Below are positions 1 through 8,355 of a stretch of DNA of 64,000 nucleotides, in pieces. Source of the stretch: Burkholderiales bacterium (GTDB lineage: Bacteria > Pseudomonadota > Gammaproteobacteria > Burkholderiales > WYBJ01); assembly GCA_022841915.1 (NCBI GenBank), contig JALHQN010000005.1:62001-126000 (forward strand), written 5' to 3'. The translations under genes and the position numbers were made by a program. How positions within the stretch are numbered: the stretch's first letter is position 1; every line of letters begins with the position of its first letter. The notes under the pieces were generated by a model. It saw only the letters and a list, made by a program, of their open reading frames with translations, ran no database searches and had not been told where the DNA came from.

Positions 1-1216
1 GCGCATCGCGGTTGATCGGATTGCGCGACGAACCGCGGAACGCATCGCAGCGCTCTACGATCACGCGACCATCCTTGAGCTTGGCCGTGGCCTGAACCCA
101 GGTCTCCGTGGTGGTGGTCGGAATGTCGGGATTGGGTTTGAGGCGGATCTTCTTCAGCGTCGCCTCCACGGCAGGCGAGAAGCGCACCGCATCCGAGAAC
201 GAATCGATGCCCACTTGGTCCTGCGTGAGTGCGACGGCAGCGACATACTCGTAGCTGAACTTGCCGTCCAGGCCGGTGGCCGGCGCGGGCCGCGAGAGCC
301 CGGGGCGCCGCGACGAGCACTCAAGCTCCAGCCACTCGACGTCGTCCGCGCTGATCTTGTTTTTCTCGCGCAGCAGCACCACCGATTCCGTGGCCCATTG
401 CATGTTGATCTGCGCGGGGTAGCGCTTGATGTTGAAGCCGTGCTGCGCGAGGTTCCACTGCTCGCCCAGCCCCCCGAGCATGTCTTCCCAGATGAAGGCG
501 TCTCCATACAGCGTTTCGACATAGCCCCGGACCGTTTCGAAGATCGAATCGTTGGCAGTGAATCCGTCGGCGGCGAGCAAGGCGGCCTCCACGCCCATGC
601 GCCCGGAGTTGCCCGGATGCGTGCACTTGGTCATGGTGCCGTTGTTTGCGAACAGCGCGCCGGTGCGCGAGGCACCGATCCCCAGCGCGACGCGGGTCTT
701 CTGCTCGTCGAGACCCAGCAGCTTGGCGCAGCCGGCCGCACAGGCGGGCGGGCCGTAGATGCCGGGCGGGTGAAAGGGGCGCGAATCGGCCTTGCGCGCC
801 GCCATGGCGATGCGCTGCTGGATTTCCCAGCCGATCGCGAACGCGGTGACGACATCGCGGCCCGCCGAGCTGTTGACTTCGGCCAGCGCGAGGATGCCGG
901 GCAGCAGCGTGGAGGTGCCGTGCGTGGAGGGTATGCCCTGCGGCTCGTAATCGAGCACATGCATGGCCGCGCCGTTGGCGAAAGCGGCCAGCAGGGGGTT
1001 GGTGCGGAATTTCGCGCCCACCACCGTGCATTCGGGGCGACCGCCCAGACGATCGACGTAGCGCCGGATGTAGTCGACCTCGTGTTGAGTGGAGCCTGCA
1101 AGCACGTTGGCCACGCCGTCGAGGATGATGGTCCGGGTGGCGGCGAGAACGGGTTGGGGAATGTCCTCGTAGCGTGTGTTCACGATGAACCGCGCGATTT
1201 TCTCGGTGGCGTTCAC
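1..1216 (-). CDS. MmgE/PrpD family protein (3' end cut by window edge)
   Basis: MmgE/PrpD proteins include 2-methylcitrate dehydratase and cis-aconitate decarboxylase; most members act on unknown hydroxy-acids. I read the frame from a GTG at 1216, preceded by the Shine-Dalgarno-like gaggt six bases upstream, and it stays open to base 1. The N-terminus starts VNATEKIARFIVNTRYED, a typical family opening, and the last readable part contains ERCDAFRGSSRNP, the conserved block near the C-terminus (family: a Cys-Asp-x-Pro/Phe-Arg-Gly stretch). About 405 codons are present against a usual 440-460, so roughly 50 residues are missing. It is a paralogue of the gene at 5403-6755. The substrate cannot be deduced. 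The family call is firm. Confidence 0.88.
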   Translation of the reverse strand, partial: MNATEKIARFIVNTRYEDIPQPVLAATRTIILDGVANVLAGSTQHEVDYIRRYVDRLGGRPECTVVGAKFRTNPLLAAFANGAAMHVLDYEPQGIPSTHGTSTLLPGILALAEVNSSAGRDVVTAFAIGWEIQQRIAMAARKADSRPFHPPGIYGPPACAAGCAKLLGLDEQKTRVALGIGASRTGALFANNGTMTKCTHPGNSGRMGVEAALLAADGFTANDSIFETVRGYVETLYGDAFIWEDMLGGLGEQWNLAQHGFNIKRYPAQINMQWATESVVLLREKNKISADDVEWLELECSSRRPGLSRPAPATGLDGKFSYEYVAAVALTQDQVGIDSFSDAVRFSPAVEATLKKIRLKPNPDIPTTTTETWVQATAKLKDGRVIVERCDAFRGSSRNPINRDA

Positions 1217-1340
1217 TGATGACCTCGTCTGGTGGATTGGAGGCGCAATGGTATCAGTCCTGCCGCGGGTCGCAGGCTCGGGACCGGCGATCGCCCGGGC
1301 GTCGCGCGCGACACGAATCGGACGCTTCGTCTTCGATGCT

Positions 1341-2993
1341 TCAGATGGGGCGGCTGGCCTCGGCCGCGGGCTTCACCGCGGGTGGCGCATACCATTGCGC
1401 CTGCGGCACGGTCTTGGGCTGATTCGGATCAGAGTAGTAATGCGGCGACATGATCTGCACGCCGTGCTGGTTGAACACGTCCTGGATGGCGGCATGGAGG
1501 TCGCTCGCGACGCGGGCGCGAGTGGCTGGCTGGGCGGAATCGACTTGAACCACCAAGCGGTACACCACGTAGAAATCGGCCAGCGACGTTTGCACGACGT
1601 AGGGCGCCGGGTCGGTCTTGATCTCGGGGATCTGCCTGGCCGCGTCGAGCAACATGGCGTGGATCTGCCGCCACGGGACGTCGTAGCCTATGCTCACCGA
1701 GGCGTCGAGCACGAAGCCGCGGCCTTGATCGATGCGCGAGAAGTTGTGAATGACATTGGCAAGCACCAGCGCGTTCGGCAGGGCGATCTCTTCGCCCAGC
1801 CCGGTGCGAAGCCGGGTCACGAACAGGCCGAGCTCGGTCACCGTTCCCTCGCAACCGTGCACCCGGACGTACTCGCCGACACAGACCGCGCGCGTGTAGA
1901 CGAGCATCACGCCGCTGGCGATCTGGCCGACCAGACCCGAGGCGCCGATCGATGCCATCAGGCCGAGGATGACGGTCAATCCTTTGAACGCTTCGGTGTG
2001 GGAGCCTGGCAGATAGGGATAGGCCATGGCGACGGCGAACAGCCAGATGGACGCGTTGGTGATGCGGCGCGTGGCCGGTGCAGTGTGGGCATCCAGCAGC
2101 CCCAGCCGCACCGGGCTGGATTCGACATGCTGGAAGAGCTGGGTCGACACCTGCGTCACGATCCAGGCCATGAGGAAGATGATGACGGAGATGAACATGC
2201 CGGGCAGGGCCGCACCCGCAGCGCCGAGCATGCCCGCCATGAGGTCGCCCAGCGAGTGGGTCAGATCCTCGCTCACGGGGCGGGTCGCCACGAACTGCGC
2301 GAGGCTGAACGTCAGAAACAGGAAGATGACGAAAAGACTGAGCAGCCAGGCGAGAATCACGCAGCTGCGCGAGGCCACCACGGGAAGGTAGGCTGCAAGT
2401 TTTTCACCGAAGTGGGCCGCGCGTTCCCCGCCCAGTCGCTTCGTCAGGTGGGAGGTCATCCAGCTCCGCAGAGCCCGAGACGCGCGCACGATCCCGTACA
2501 AAGCGGCGAACAATGCCGCCAAGGCCAGCACGACTTTCGTGACGGCGCGCAATGTCGCGCGCGGGTCGCGCTTCTCCTGCGCTTCGGCCCAGGTTTTTTG
2601 CAGCATGCGCGAGGCAGCATTGGCCAGATCGTCGGGCGTCTCGCCCAGCGCCTCTCTGGCATCGCCCCGCACGACGGTGAACATCGCCTTGCCGTCGAGC
2701 TGCACCAGGATGCCTTGATCGGTCGTCTTGACGGAAGTCCAGCCCTCGCCGCCGCCGGCGATCGCTTGGGTGACGCGTCGCCGAGCCGCGGCTGCCCGCT
2801 CTTCGGCGGAGAATTCGCCCAGAGATGCGCGAAAGACGTGGAGGGTGCGGTTGCCGACGACGAGCGGTGCTTCAGCGGACGTCGCCGTTTCGGCCGCCAC
2901 AGTTGCAGCGGACATCGAGAGCCAGCCCAGCAGCACAAAGACGAGCCAGGCCAGCCAGATGGGCCATGCGCTGTTGGAGTACGGTCTTTGCAT
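1341..2993 (-). CDS. MscS-family mechanosensitive ion channel with periplasmic N-terminal domain
   Basis: Inner-membrane channel that opens under membrane tension and releases solutes on osmotic downshock. The 550-residue protein has an N-terminal signal or anchor helix (about 11-33), a periplasmic region to about 145, hydrophobic helices near 150-170, 205-235 and 263-285, and then the MscS core. The glycine/alanine-rich pore helix lies around 335-370 (ASIGASGLVGQIASG), followed by the beta domain with the EYVRVHGCEGTVTELGLFVT signature and the C-terminal alpha/beta region. At 550 residues it is twice the length of E. coli MscS and belongs to the larger YnaI/YbdG-like class. I chose the ATG at 2993 because the longer frame adds a 50-residue Arg-rich leader unlike a signal sequence. 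No strong ribosome-binding site is visible. Confidence 0.9.
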   Translation of the reverse strand: MQRPYSNSAWPIWLAWLVFVLLGWLSMSAATVAAETATSAEAPLVVGNRTLHVFRASLGEFSAEERAAAARRRVTQAIAGGGEGWTSVKTTDQGILVQLDGKAMFTVVRGDAREALGETPDDLANAASRMLQKTWAEAQEKRDPRATLRAVTKVVLALAALFAALYGIVRASRALRSWMTSHLTKRLGGERAAHFGEKLAAYLPVVASRSCVILAWLLSLFVIFLFLTFSLAQFVATRPVSEDLTHSLGDLMAGMLGAAGAALPGMFISVIIFLMAWIVTQVSTQLFQHVESSPVRLGLLDAHTAPATRRITNASIWLFAVAMAYPYLPGSHTEAFKGLTVILGLMASIGASGLVGQIASGVMLVYTRAVCVGEYVRVHGCEGTVTELGLFVTRLRTGLGEEIALPNALVLANVIHNFSRIDQGRGFVLDASVSIGYDVPWRQIHAMLLDAARQIPEIKTDPAPYVVQTSLADFYVVYRLVVQVDSAQPATRARVASDLHAAIQDVFNQHGVQIMSPHYYSDPNQPKTVPQAQWYAPPAVKPAAEASRPI

Positions 2994-3306
2994 GTTAGGA
3001 ATAGCGTTCAGTCCTTGGCGCGCTACGGGTTCTCTGCCCTGATTTGCACGGAGCGCAGCCTCACCCAAGTTGACAGCGTGTATCGTCGGGGCAGGTAAGG
3101 CCGGTGCGCACCGAAGCGTGGCTCTCGCGGTTGCCGCTATCATAGCCGATGCCTCGGGTCGGCAGGGTCTCGCGCGCCATGCAGGGGGGATAGCCGAATC
3201 GTCGGGGTGAGCGCGGCGTCCCCGCTGGGTGCGATGCGCGAGTAGCGATGCATCGGCGACGCAATCGACTCGGCACGACGATCGAATCGAGGCGCATGCC
3301 GATGCG
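2994..3306. other. intergenic region, 313 bp
   Basis: Non-coding stretch between the MscS gene and the end of the eCIS-core gene, both on the minus strand. It must hold the mscS promoter, but I cannot place convincing hexamers on that strand. A perfect TTGACA at 3070-3075 lies on the plus strand with no acceptable -10 and no plus-strand gene to serve. No hairpin with a T tract ends the upstream transcript. Confidence 0.4.
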
Positions 3307-5310
3307 CTAGGCGGTGAACACTACCATTTGCGGACTGGCAGCGGGCCCGAGCCACGATTGACGCCGCACCCGATGCCTGCGCATGAGCGCCACCGCCGCG
3401 AACGCCTCGTCGCGCGCGGCGCCGAACTCGACGATCGGTATGAACCGATCGCCATCGACCTGGCTGATGACCCAGTCCTGAGCGTTCGGGACACCGATGG
3501 TTACTTGGTAGCGAGCCGGGTCGATGTCGCGTCCGGGGATGCCCTGGACGTCCCCGCTGGCTGCGCTACCCTGGCTGATCAGGATTTCGACCTGGCCGAT
3601 GCGTTCGATCCCGGTGACGCCGAGGACGGCCAGCATGCCCAGGGCGCTGGCCGCGTCTGCCGCGGAAGCAAAGACGCGGATCACGTCGGCGCCGCTCATC
3701 AGCGTCGAGCCGGTGGTGCTCAATCGATCGGGGTCGATCGTCGTTCGCGTCGGCGCCACGGGTCGCACGTTGCCGGGCCCGGCGCCCGGCTGAGGCGGAT
3801 TGCGTTGCGAGGCGAGGAGGGTGATGGCGCCGCACCCGGAGGCGATCGTCGGCGTCAGCGTGCCTTGATGCGGGCTGCCCGGCTCGTCGTGCTTACGCGA
3901 TTCTGCGAGATCCGCGAGCATGAAGGCGAAGGCGGTTTGCTGGTCGCGCTGGCCCAGCCGCGCGCGCAGATTGCGCTCGCAGGCTGCGTCGTTGCCCGCC
4001 GTTGCGCTCAAGCTCAGCACGAACCGATGGTAGGGCACGAAGTGCCGCTGGTGCAGCACGCGCAGATCGGCGACGTGTTCCATCTCGCTGTCGTGAACCA
4101 GTTGCCGATAGGCTTCATCGTTCGGATCGCCGTTGAGCGTCACCGGGACGGTGGATTTCGCGGCGCAAGCCGCATCGCCCCCGCCGCCGGCGAGCGTGGG
4201 ATTCATGCGAGCCTTCCACCCGCCTTTCGGCGGTGGGGTGAGTTCATCGACTCGGGCCGAGGCTTCGAGCTTGAAGGCCGGGTCGAAGCGGCAGGCGATC
4301 TGCCCGGTCACCAGCCCCGGCGCGAAGGTGACCGTCGATGGGGTCAGTTGCGGCTGCAGCGCGGCGAGGTAGTCGCTCGCATTCGTTCCGGGCGGATTGA
4401 TGGAGGCGCCGTTGACGATCAGATCCGTATATCCCGCCGAAAGACTGTTCGCCAGGCGATCGAGCGGGTTGTGCGCGCGCAAGGTCGGCGGCAGGAACGG
4501 GGCGTCGCTCGCACTCGCCGAGCGCAGCCATTGGCCATAGCCTTCGGTGTACTGCACAGCGCCCAGGCTGGGCATGTCGAACTGATCGGCATAGGCCGCG
4601 CCGAGGGCGTCGTGAAGGTCGGCGCTGCCCCGATCGACGTCGCCGTAGGGCGATCGCTGCAGGCGAGCGCCCTCGCGGCGCTGCTGGACGACGTGAACGA
4701 GTTCGTGGGCAAGCAGCCGCTGGCCGCTCGCGGCCTCCGGGCGAAACCGGTTGCGGCCGAAGTAGATGTCGCTGCCATGGGTGAACGCATGCGCTTGCAA
4801 GGCGTGACTGAGGGCCGCGCTGTTCGCATCGGCATGAATGCGCACGTTGGAGAACTCGGTGCCCAGGGTGTGTCCCAGGTGGTCGACCAGCCTCGCGAGC
4901 GGTGCGGTCCGGGAGTCAGGCGATAGGGTTCCGGGTGATCGATCGAGTACGCCGCCCGACGGTGATCGTTGCTCTGGCCTAGGGGGCGAGTGTGGGTCGG
5001 CGTACCGCGCCGCGGCCGCACCGTCGTGTCCAGACATGCGCGGCGCGCGCCGGATGGCGCCCATGGCTTCGTCGGCGATGCGGTCGGCCTCGCGCTCTCG
5101 TCCCGCGTCCTCGCCGAGCAGTGCGGGTAACGGCGCACTCCGCTCACATCGAGGACAGCCGCCGCCGCACGAGCAGGGTGTTGCTGCGTGAGCGGCGGGT
5201 CGCGTGGAGTGACGACGCAGCGAGTGGCAGGCTTGTCCGCCGGGCGAGGGCGCAACTCGGTTCGCTTTGCGGGTGTGCCTGGCGACATGGGGTATCGCAT
5301 AGTGAGCCAT
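3307..5310 (-). CDS. eCIS core domain (DUF4157) protein with HELVH metalloprotease-like motif
   Basis: The DUF4157/eCIS-core domain is found in proteins associated with extracellular contractile injection systems and in secreted toxins. In this 667-residue protein the domain covers about residues 138-215: conserved VRIHAD, then GSDIYFG, and LLAHELVHVVQQ with the zinc-protease-like HELVH at 202-206. A Cys-rich CSCGGGCPRCE sits at 46-56, a block I associate with this family. The rest (220-667) is unrecognised; it contains a His/Glu-rich MEHVADLRVLHQ stretch and a Gly/Pro-rich linker before a C-terminal module. No signal peptide is seen. The ATG at 5310 has ggagg five bases upstream. No sheath, tube or baseplate genes are nearby, so it is an orphan. 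Cargo, toxin and protease are all possible roles. Confidence 0.8.
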   Translation of the reverse strand: MAHYAIPHVARHTRKANRVAPSPGGQACHSLRRHSTRPAAHAATPCSCGGGCPRCERSAPLPALLGEDAGREREADRIADEAMGAIRRAPRMSGHDGAAAARYADPHSPPRPEQRSPSGGVLDRSPGTLSPDSRTAPLARLVDHLGHTLGTEFSNVRIHADANSAALSHALQAHAFTHGSDIYFGRNRFRPEAASGQRLLAHELVHVVQQRREGARLQRSPYGDVDRGSADLHDALGAAYADQFDMPSLGAVQYTEGYGQWLRSASASDAPFLPPTLRAHNPLDRLANSLSAGYTDLIVNGASINPPGTNASDYLAALQPQLTPSTVTFAPGLVTGQIACRFDPAFKLEASARVDELTPPPKGGWKARMNPTLAGGGGDAACAAKSTVPVTLNGDPNDEAYRQLVHDSEMEHVADLRVLHQRHFVPYHRFVLSLSATAGNDAACERNLRARLGQRDQQTAFAFMLADLAESRKHDEPGSPHQGTLTPTIASGCGAITLLASQRNPPQPGAGPGNVRPVAPTRTTIDPDRLSTTGSTLMSGADVIRVFASAADAASALGMLAVLGVTGIERIGQVEILISQGSAASGDVQGIPGRDIDPARYQVTIGVPNAQDWVISQVDGDRFIPIVEFGAARDEAFAAVALMRRHRVRRQSWLGPAASPQMVVFTA

Positions 5311-5402
5311 CGCATCCTCCATCGAAACACTGGAGCATCGAACCTGCCGACAGCCTAAACGCGGACCGGCGCGCCTGCAAGGCACGCCGGCCGGTCACCT
5401 CG

Positions 5403-6755
5403 TCATGAGGTCTGCGCCACCAACTCGGCGATGCGCGCCATGTCGCTCTGGTTGTCGAGATCGCCGACAGCGTCCATGATCGCGCGGGCTTGCGATGCCC
5501 CGATCAAGGAGCGGGTGTAGCGGCTGAACTTCTCGCAGGCGCCGTCCCAGTCGAGCGGATTGGCGGGGGAGCCCTTGTGCGGTGTCGTCGTCTTCTTGTG
5601 GATGCGATCACCGCATGCGATGGTGACCTCGGCGTTCGGAATGATGCCGTGCGTCTCGGGGATGGATTTGTCGATCACGAGTTCCATCTCCCTGGCCAGC
5701 TTGCGCACGAGCGGATCCCGCACCGCCTCGTCGTTGTAGACGAGGGGATCGGACATGTCGCGTGTGAGGGCGACCGCGGCCGTGAAGGGCAGGCTGTACT
5801 GGCCGCCCATCACCGTCATGGGATCGCGTACCGAATGACGGTCTTCGAGGATGCGATGGGCGCCGCGGATGGTCACGTGCGTGATCGCGCTCGGATCGAT
5901 GCCGTGCTCGGCCTTCATGGCCTGAATCGCCTGCACCACGGCCTGGTGCGTGACATGGGTGGCGTAGGCCTTGTGCGATGCAGGCTGGATGAGCCACTTC
6001 TTGCCCAGACCCTCGGTGAGCTTGCCGATATCCGTCGGTTCCGAGAACGCGTTGAAGTAGCCGTAGCGACCTTCGATCACGGTCACGGGGCCGTGCAGTC
6101 CCTTCTTCGCCAGCAGGGCGCTCTCCAGTCCCATCGAACTGGCGCGCCCCAAGTGCACGCGCTTGGTGTCGTCGCCCGCCCAGGCGAATTCGAGCAGGCC
6201 GGCCGCACAGGAACCCGCCAGACCCAGGGCACTGGCGACCGTCGCGGCATCGAAGCCGAAGAGCTTGCTCACCGCGGCAGCCGCTCCGAACGGGCCCTGT
6301 ATGCCGGGGTTGTGGAAGCCGCGTGTGTTCTCCAGACCCACGGCCGCTTTTTGCAGCCGACCCGAGACCTCGAAGCCGAGGGCGATTGCGAGCAGAAAGG
6401 CCTTGCCGTCCCTGTGATCGCGCTGGCAGATGGCCAGCGCAGCCGGGAGCACCGTGCCGCTGGCGTGGGATCCTGTCAGCGGTTCGCACTCGAAGGCGCC
6501 GATCATGGCGCCGTTGGCGAGCGCGGCGCGGGAGACGTCGGTCATCCAGGGCTGATTCACCACCGAGACTTCGGGCTTGCCGCCGAGATCATGCACCATC
6601 TCCACCACCCGGCGGGCCCACGGCATCGAGGAGCCGACGAACGCGGCTGCGAAGACATCCAGAGTGGCGATCTTGCACTCGGCGACGAGGCTGGCGGGAA
6701 GATCGGCGTAGCGCGTGTCGGCTACGAAGTTCGCGAGGGTCATGGTGGCTGACAT
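5403..6755 (-). CDS. MmgE/PrpD family protein
   Basis: Full-length (450 residues) member of the 2-methylcitrate dehydratase/aconitate decarboxylase fold. It begins MSATMTLANFVADTRY and carries the family blocks LDVFAAAF, GFHNPGIQGPFGAAAA, GLAGSCAAGLLEF, SHKAYATHVTHQAVVQA and GSPANPLDW near the C-terminus. The last matches the family's conserved GxxxNPL block, which helps define the domain end. The longer open frame upstream (to 7049) is Arg/Pro-rich and unlikely to be translated; ggag precedes the ATG at 6755. The gene is divergent from the Bug receptor at 7004, separated by 248 bp. This is a common pairing in Burkholderiales and suggests that the receptor binds the enzyme's substrate or a precursor. 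The substrate is unknown. Confidence 0.9.
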   Translation of the reverse strand: MSATMTLANFVADTRYADLPASLVAECKIATLDVFAAAFVGSSMPWARRVVEMVHDLGGKPEVSVVNQPWMTDVSRAALANGAMIGAFECEPLTGSHASGTVLPAALAICQRDHRDGKAFLLAIALGFEVSGRLQKAAVGLENTRGFHNPGIQGPFGAAAAVSKLFGFDAATVASALGLAGSCAAGLLEFAWAGDDTKRVHLGRASSMGLESALLAKKGLHGPVTVIEGRYGYFNAFSEPTDIGKLTEGLGKKWLIQPASHKAYATHVTHQAVVQAIQAMKAEHGIDPSAITHVTIRGAHRILEDRHSVRDPMTVMGGQYSLPFTAAVALTRDMSDPLVYNDEAVRDPLVRKLAREMELVIDKSIPETHGIIPNAEVTIACGDRIHKKTTTPHKGSPANPLDWDGACEKFSRYTRSLIGASQARAIMDAVGDLDNQSDMARIAELVAQTS

Positions 6756-7003
6756 GGGGGCTCCGTGAGTGGGGCGCACTGGCGCCCGGGCGGTCTGTGT
6801 TGCCGGTGGGCGAGTGTCGCTCCCTCGCCCTGAATGCGTCAATCGTGTGCCTGCACCGGCTCGAAGGTCTGCGCGGCTCGTGCCGCTTTGCAAGGCCGGG
6901 CCCGGCCCTGTAGGATGGTTCGACAAAAAAGGGCGAACAACAGTCGTTCGAGTTCGCCCAATCTGGCGCTGTACCCCATGGGCATATCGGAGGAGGTGGC
7001 AAC

Positions 7004-7981
7004 ATGAGATCCTGGACTCTTTTGGCGTACGCTGTTCCCGTCGCTGCACTGAGCGGTTGGTCTGTGGAAGCGGCCGCTCAGGAAGACTATCCGCGCAAGC
7101 CCATCCGCTGGATTTCGCCTTACGCGCCCGGTGGCAGCACCAGCACCCTGGCCCGGCTCGTCGGCGACCGCCTCGGCGAGAGTCTCGGCAAGCCGGTCGT
7201 CATCGACAATCGTCCGGGCGCCAACACCATGATCGGCTCGGAGGCCGCTTCCCGCGCCACGCCCGATGGGTACACGCTCCTGCACGCCGGCAAGACGCAG
7301 GTCATCCTCAACATCACCAGCAAGCCGCCCTACAACGTGTTCACGGCGTTCGCGCCGATCACGTCGCTGGTCAAGACGAACTACATCCTGACTGTTCATC
7401 CGAGTCTGCCGGCCAATAACCTGAAGGAGTTCATCGCCTACGCCAAGGAGCGTCCCGGAAAGCTCGCTGTCGGATCCGTGTCCACCGGTAGCGGACAGCA
7501 CCTCATGGGGGAGCAGTTCAACATCATCGCGGGCGTGCAGATGCGGCATATTCCGTACAAGGGCGGCCAGCAGGCGCTCGTGGATCTCATGGCGGGCACG
7601 GTGCATCTGGCGTTCTCGAACGCCATCAACGTCATTCCCCATGTCAAGTCGGGCAAGCTCAAGGGTCTCGCGATCACCGGCGAGAAACGCACGGCCGCAC
7701 TGCCCGACCTGCCCACGTATGCGGAATCCGGCCTGCCCGAATACGCGCCCAAGACATGGCAGGGCGTGATCGCGCCGATCGGTACGCCCAAACGCATCAT
7801 CGACAGGTTGTCCAGCGAAATGGCGAAGATCCTGTCCATGCCCGTCGTCGTCGAGCGCCTGACCAACGTGGGCATGGAGCCCTACCATACGGGGCCGGCC
7901 GGCATGGCTGCGCAGATGAAAGAGGACTACGCCGAGATCGTGAACATCATCAAGACGGCCAATATCAAGATTCAACAGTAG
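7004..7981 (+). CDS. Bug-family tripartite tricarboxylate transporter substrate-binding protein
   Basis: Periplasmic solute receptor of the TctC/Bug type, which typically binds carboxylates through backbone and water contacts. The 325-residue protein has a Sec signal peptide (1-25, cleavage probably after AAA/Q) and then the family opening DYPRKPIRWISPYAPGGSTS. VVIDNRPGAN and ATPDGYTLL follow, with HIPYKGG near 180, which forms part of the ligand pocket. A strong ggaggaggt lies nine bases before the ATG. No TctA/TctB membrane genes are adjacent, so it is an orphan receptor that must share a permease encoded elsewhere or act as a sensor. It is divergent from the PrpD gene. Confidence 0.93.
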   Translation: MRSWTLLAYAVPVAALSGWSVEAAAQEDYPRKPIRWISPYAPGGSTSTLARLVGDRLGESLGKPVVIDNRPGANTMIGSEAASRATPDGYTLLHAGKTQVILNITSKPPYNVFTAFAPITSLVKTNYILTVHPSLPANNLKEFIAYAKERPGKLAVGSVSTGSGQHLMGEQFNIIAGVQMRHIPYKGGQQALVDLMAGTVHLAFSNAINVIPHVKSGKLKGLAITGEKRTAALPDLPTYAESGLPEYAPKTWQGVIAPIGTPKRIIDRLSSEMAKILSMPVVVERLTNVGMEPYHTGPAGMAAQMKEDYAEIVNIIKTANIKIQQ

Positions 7982-8355
7982 CCGCATCGGCTGCCGGTCG
8001 GGCATCCACGCATCGATATGCGCGACTGTTGCGTCGTCCGCGCAGGCGCGGACACGACGAGCTCTGAAGTTGCGCGCCCGTCGCCGGCATGCCGGCGCGG
8101 GCGTGGCGCATCCGGCGATTGAAGTGTCCAAGGCCGCTACGATCGAATCCATCGCCACAGGCATGGGAGGCAGCTGTCGCTGCGAGTATCCCTCTTCGCC
8201 ATGCGGTCGGAAGCTGCATACGAGAGAGCCCTTATTCGAGCGTATATTCGTTGCCGAACAGGTGTTTCATCACCTATTCTTGCGATCCCTGTAATCGCAT
8301 GCGTTGAATTTGCCGGGCCGTCGCCAGACGAACCCGCCCGACTTTTTCCGTTACG
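7982..8355 (+). other. intergenic leader of the mrp operon, 374 bp
   Basis: No coding sequence is supported here. The segment contains a GC-rich hairpin just after the Bug gene (8032-8059: cgtcgt and ccgcgc arms pairing with gcgcgg and acgacg, no T tract) that may limit readthrough. It also contains the candidate mrp promoter described separately. The last 70 bases before mrpA lack a clear Shine-Dalgarno sequence. Confidence 0.4.
8251..8280 (+). promoter_or_regulatory. candidate sigma-70 promoter with internal dyad for the mrp operon
   Basis: TTGCCG (8251-8256) and TATTCT (8275-8280) are spaced 18 bp apart, 75 bases before mrpA. Between them lies AGGTG-N6-CACCT (8260-8275), a perfect 5-bp inverted repeat that abuts the -10 element and could be an operator. 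This is pattern matching only; no regulator gene is adjacent. Confidence 0.35.

Noticed and set aside
215-1219. Plus-strand open frame of 334 codons
   Set aside because: It is the mirror of the MmgE/PrpD gene on the other strand; composition is His/Arg/Gly-rich with no family resemblance. Many other long frames in this window (3229-4926, 8137-9861, 36163-37986) are shadows of the same kind.
3070-3075. Perfect TTGACA box
   Set aside because: No -10 element at the right distance and no plus-strand gene to serve.
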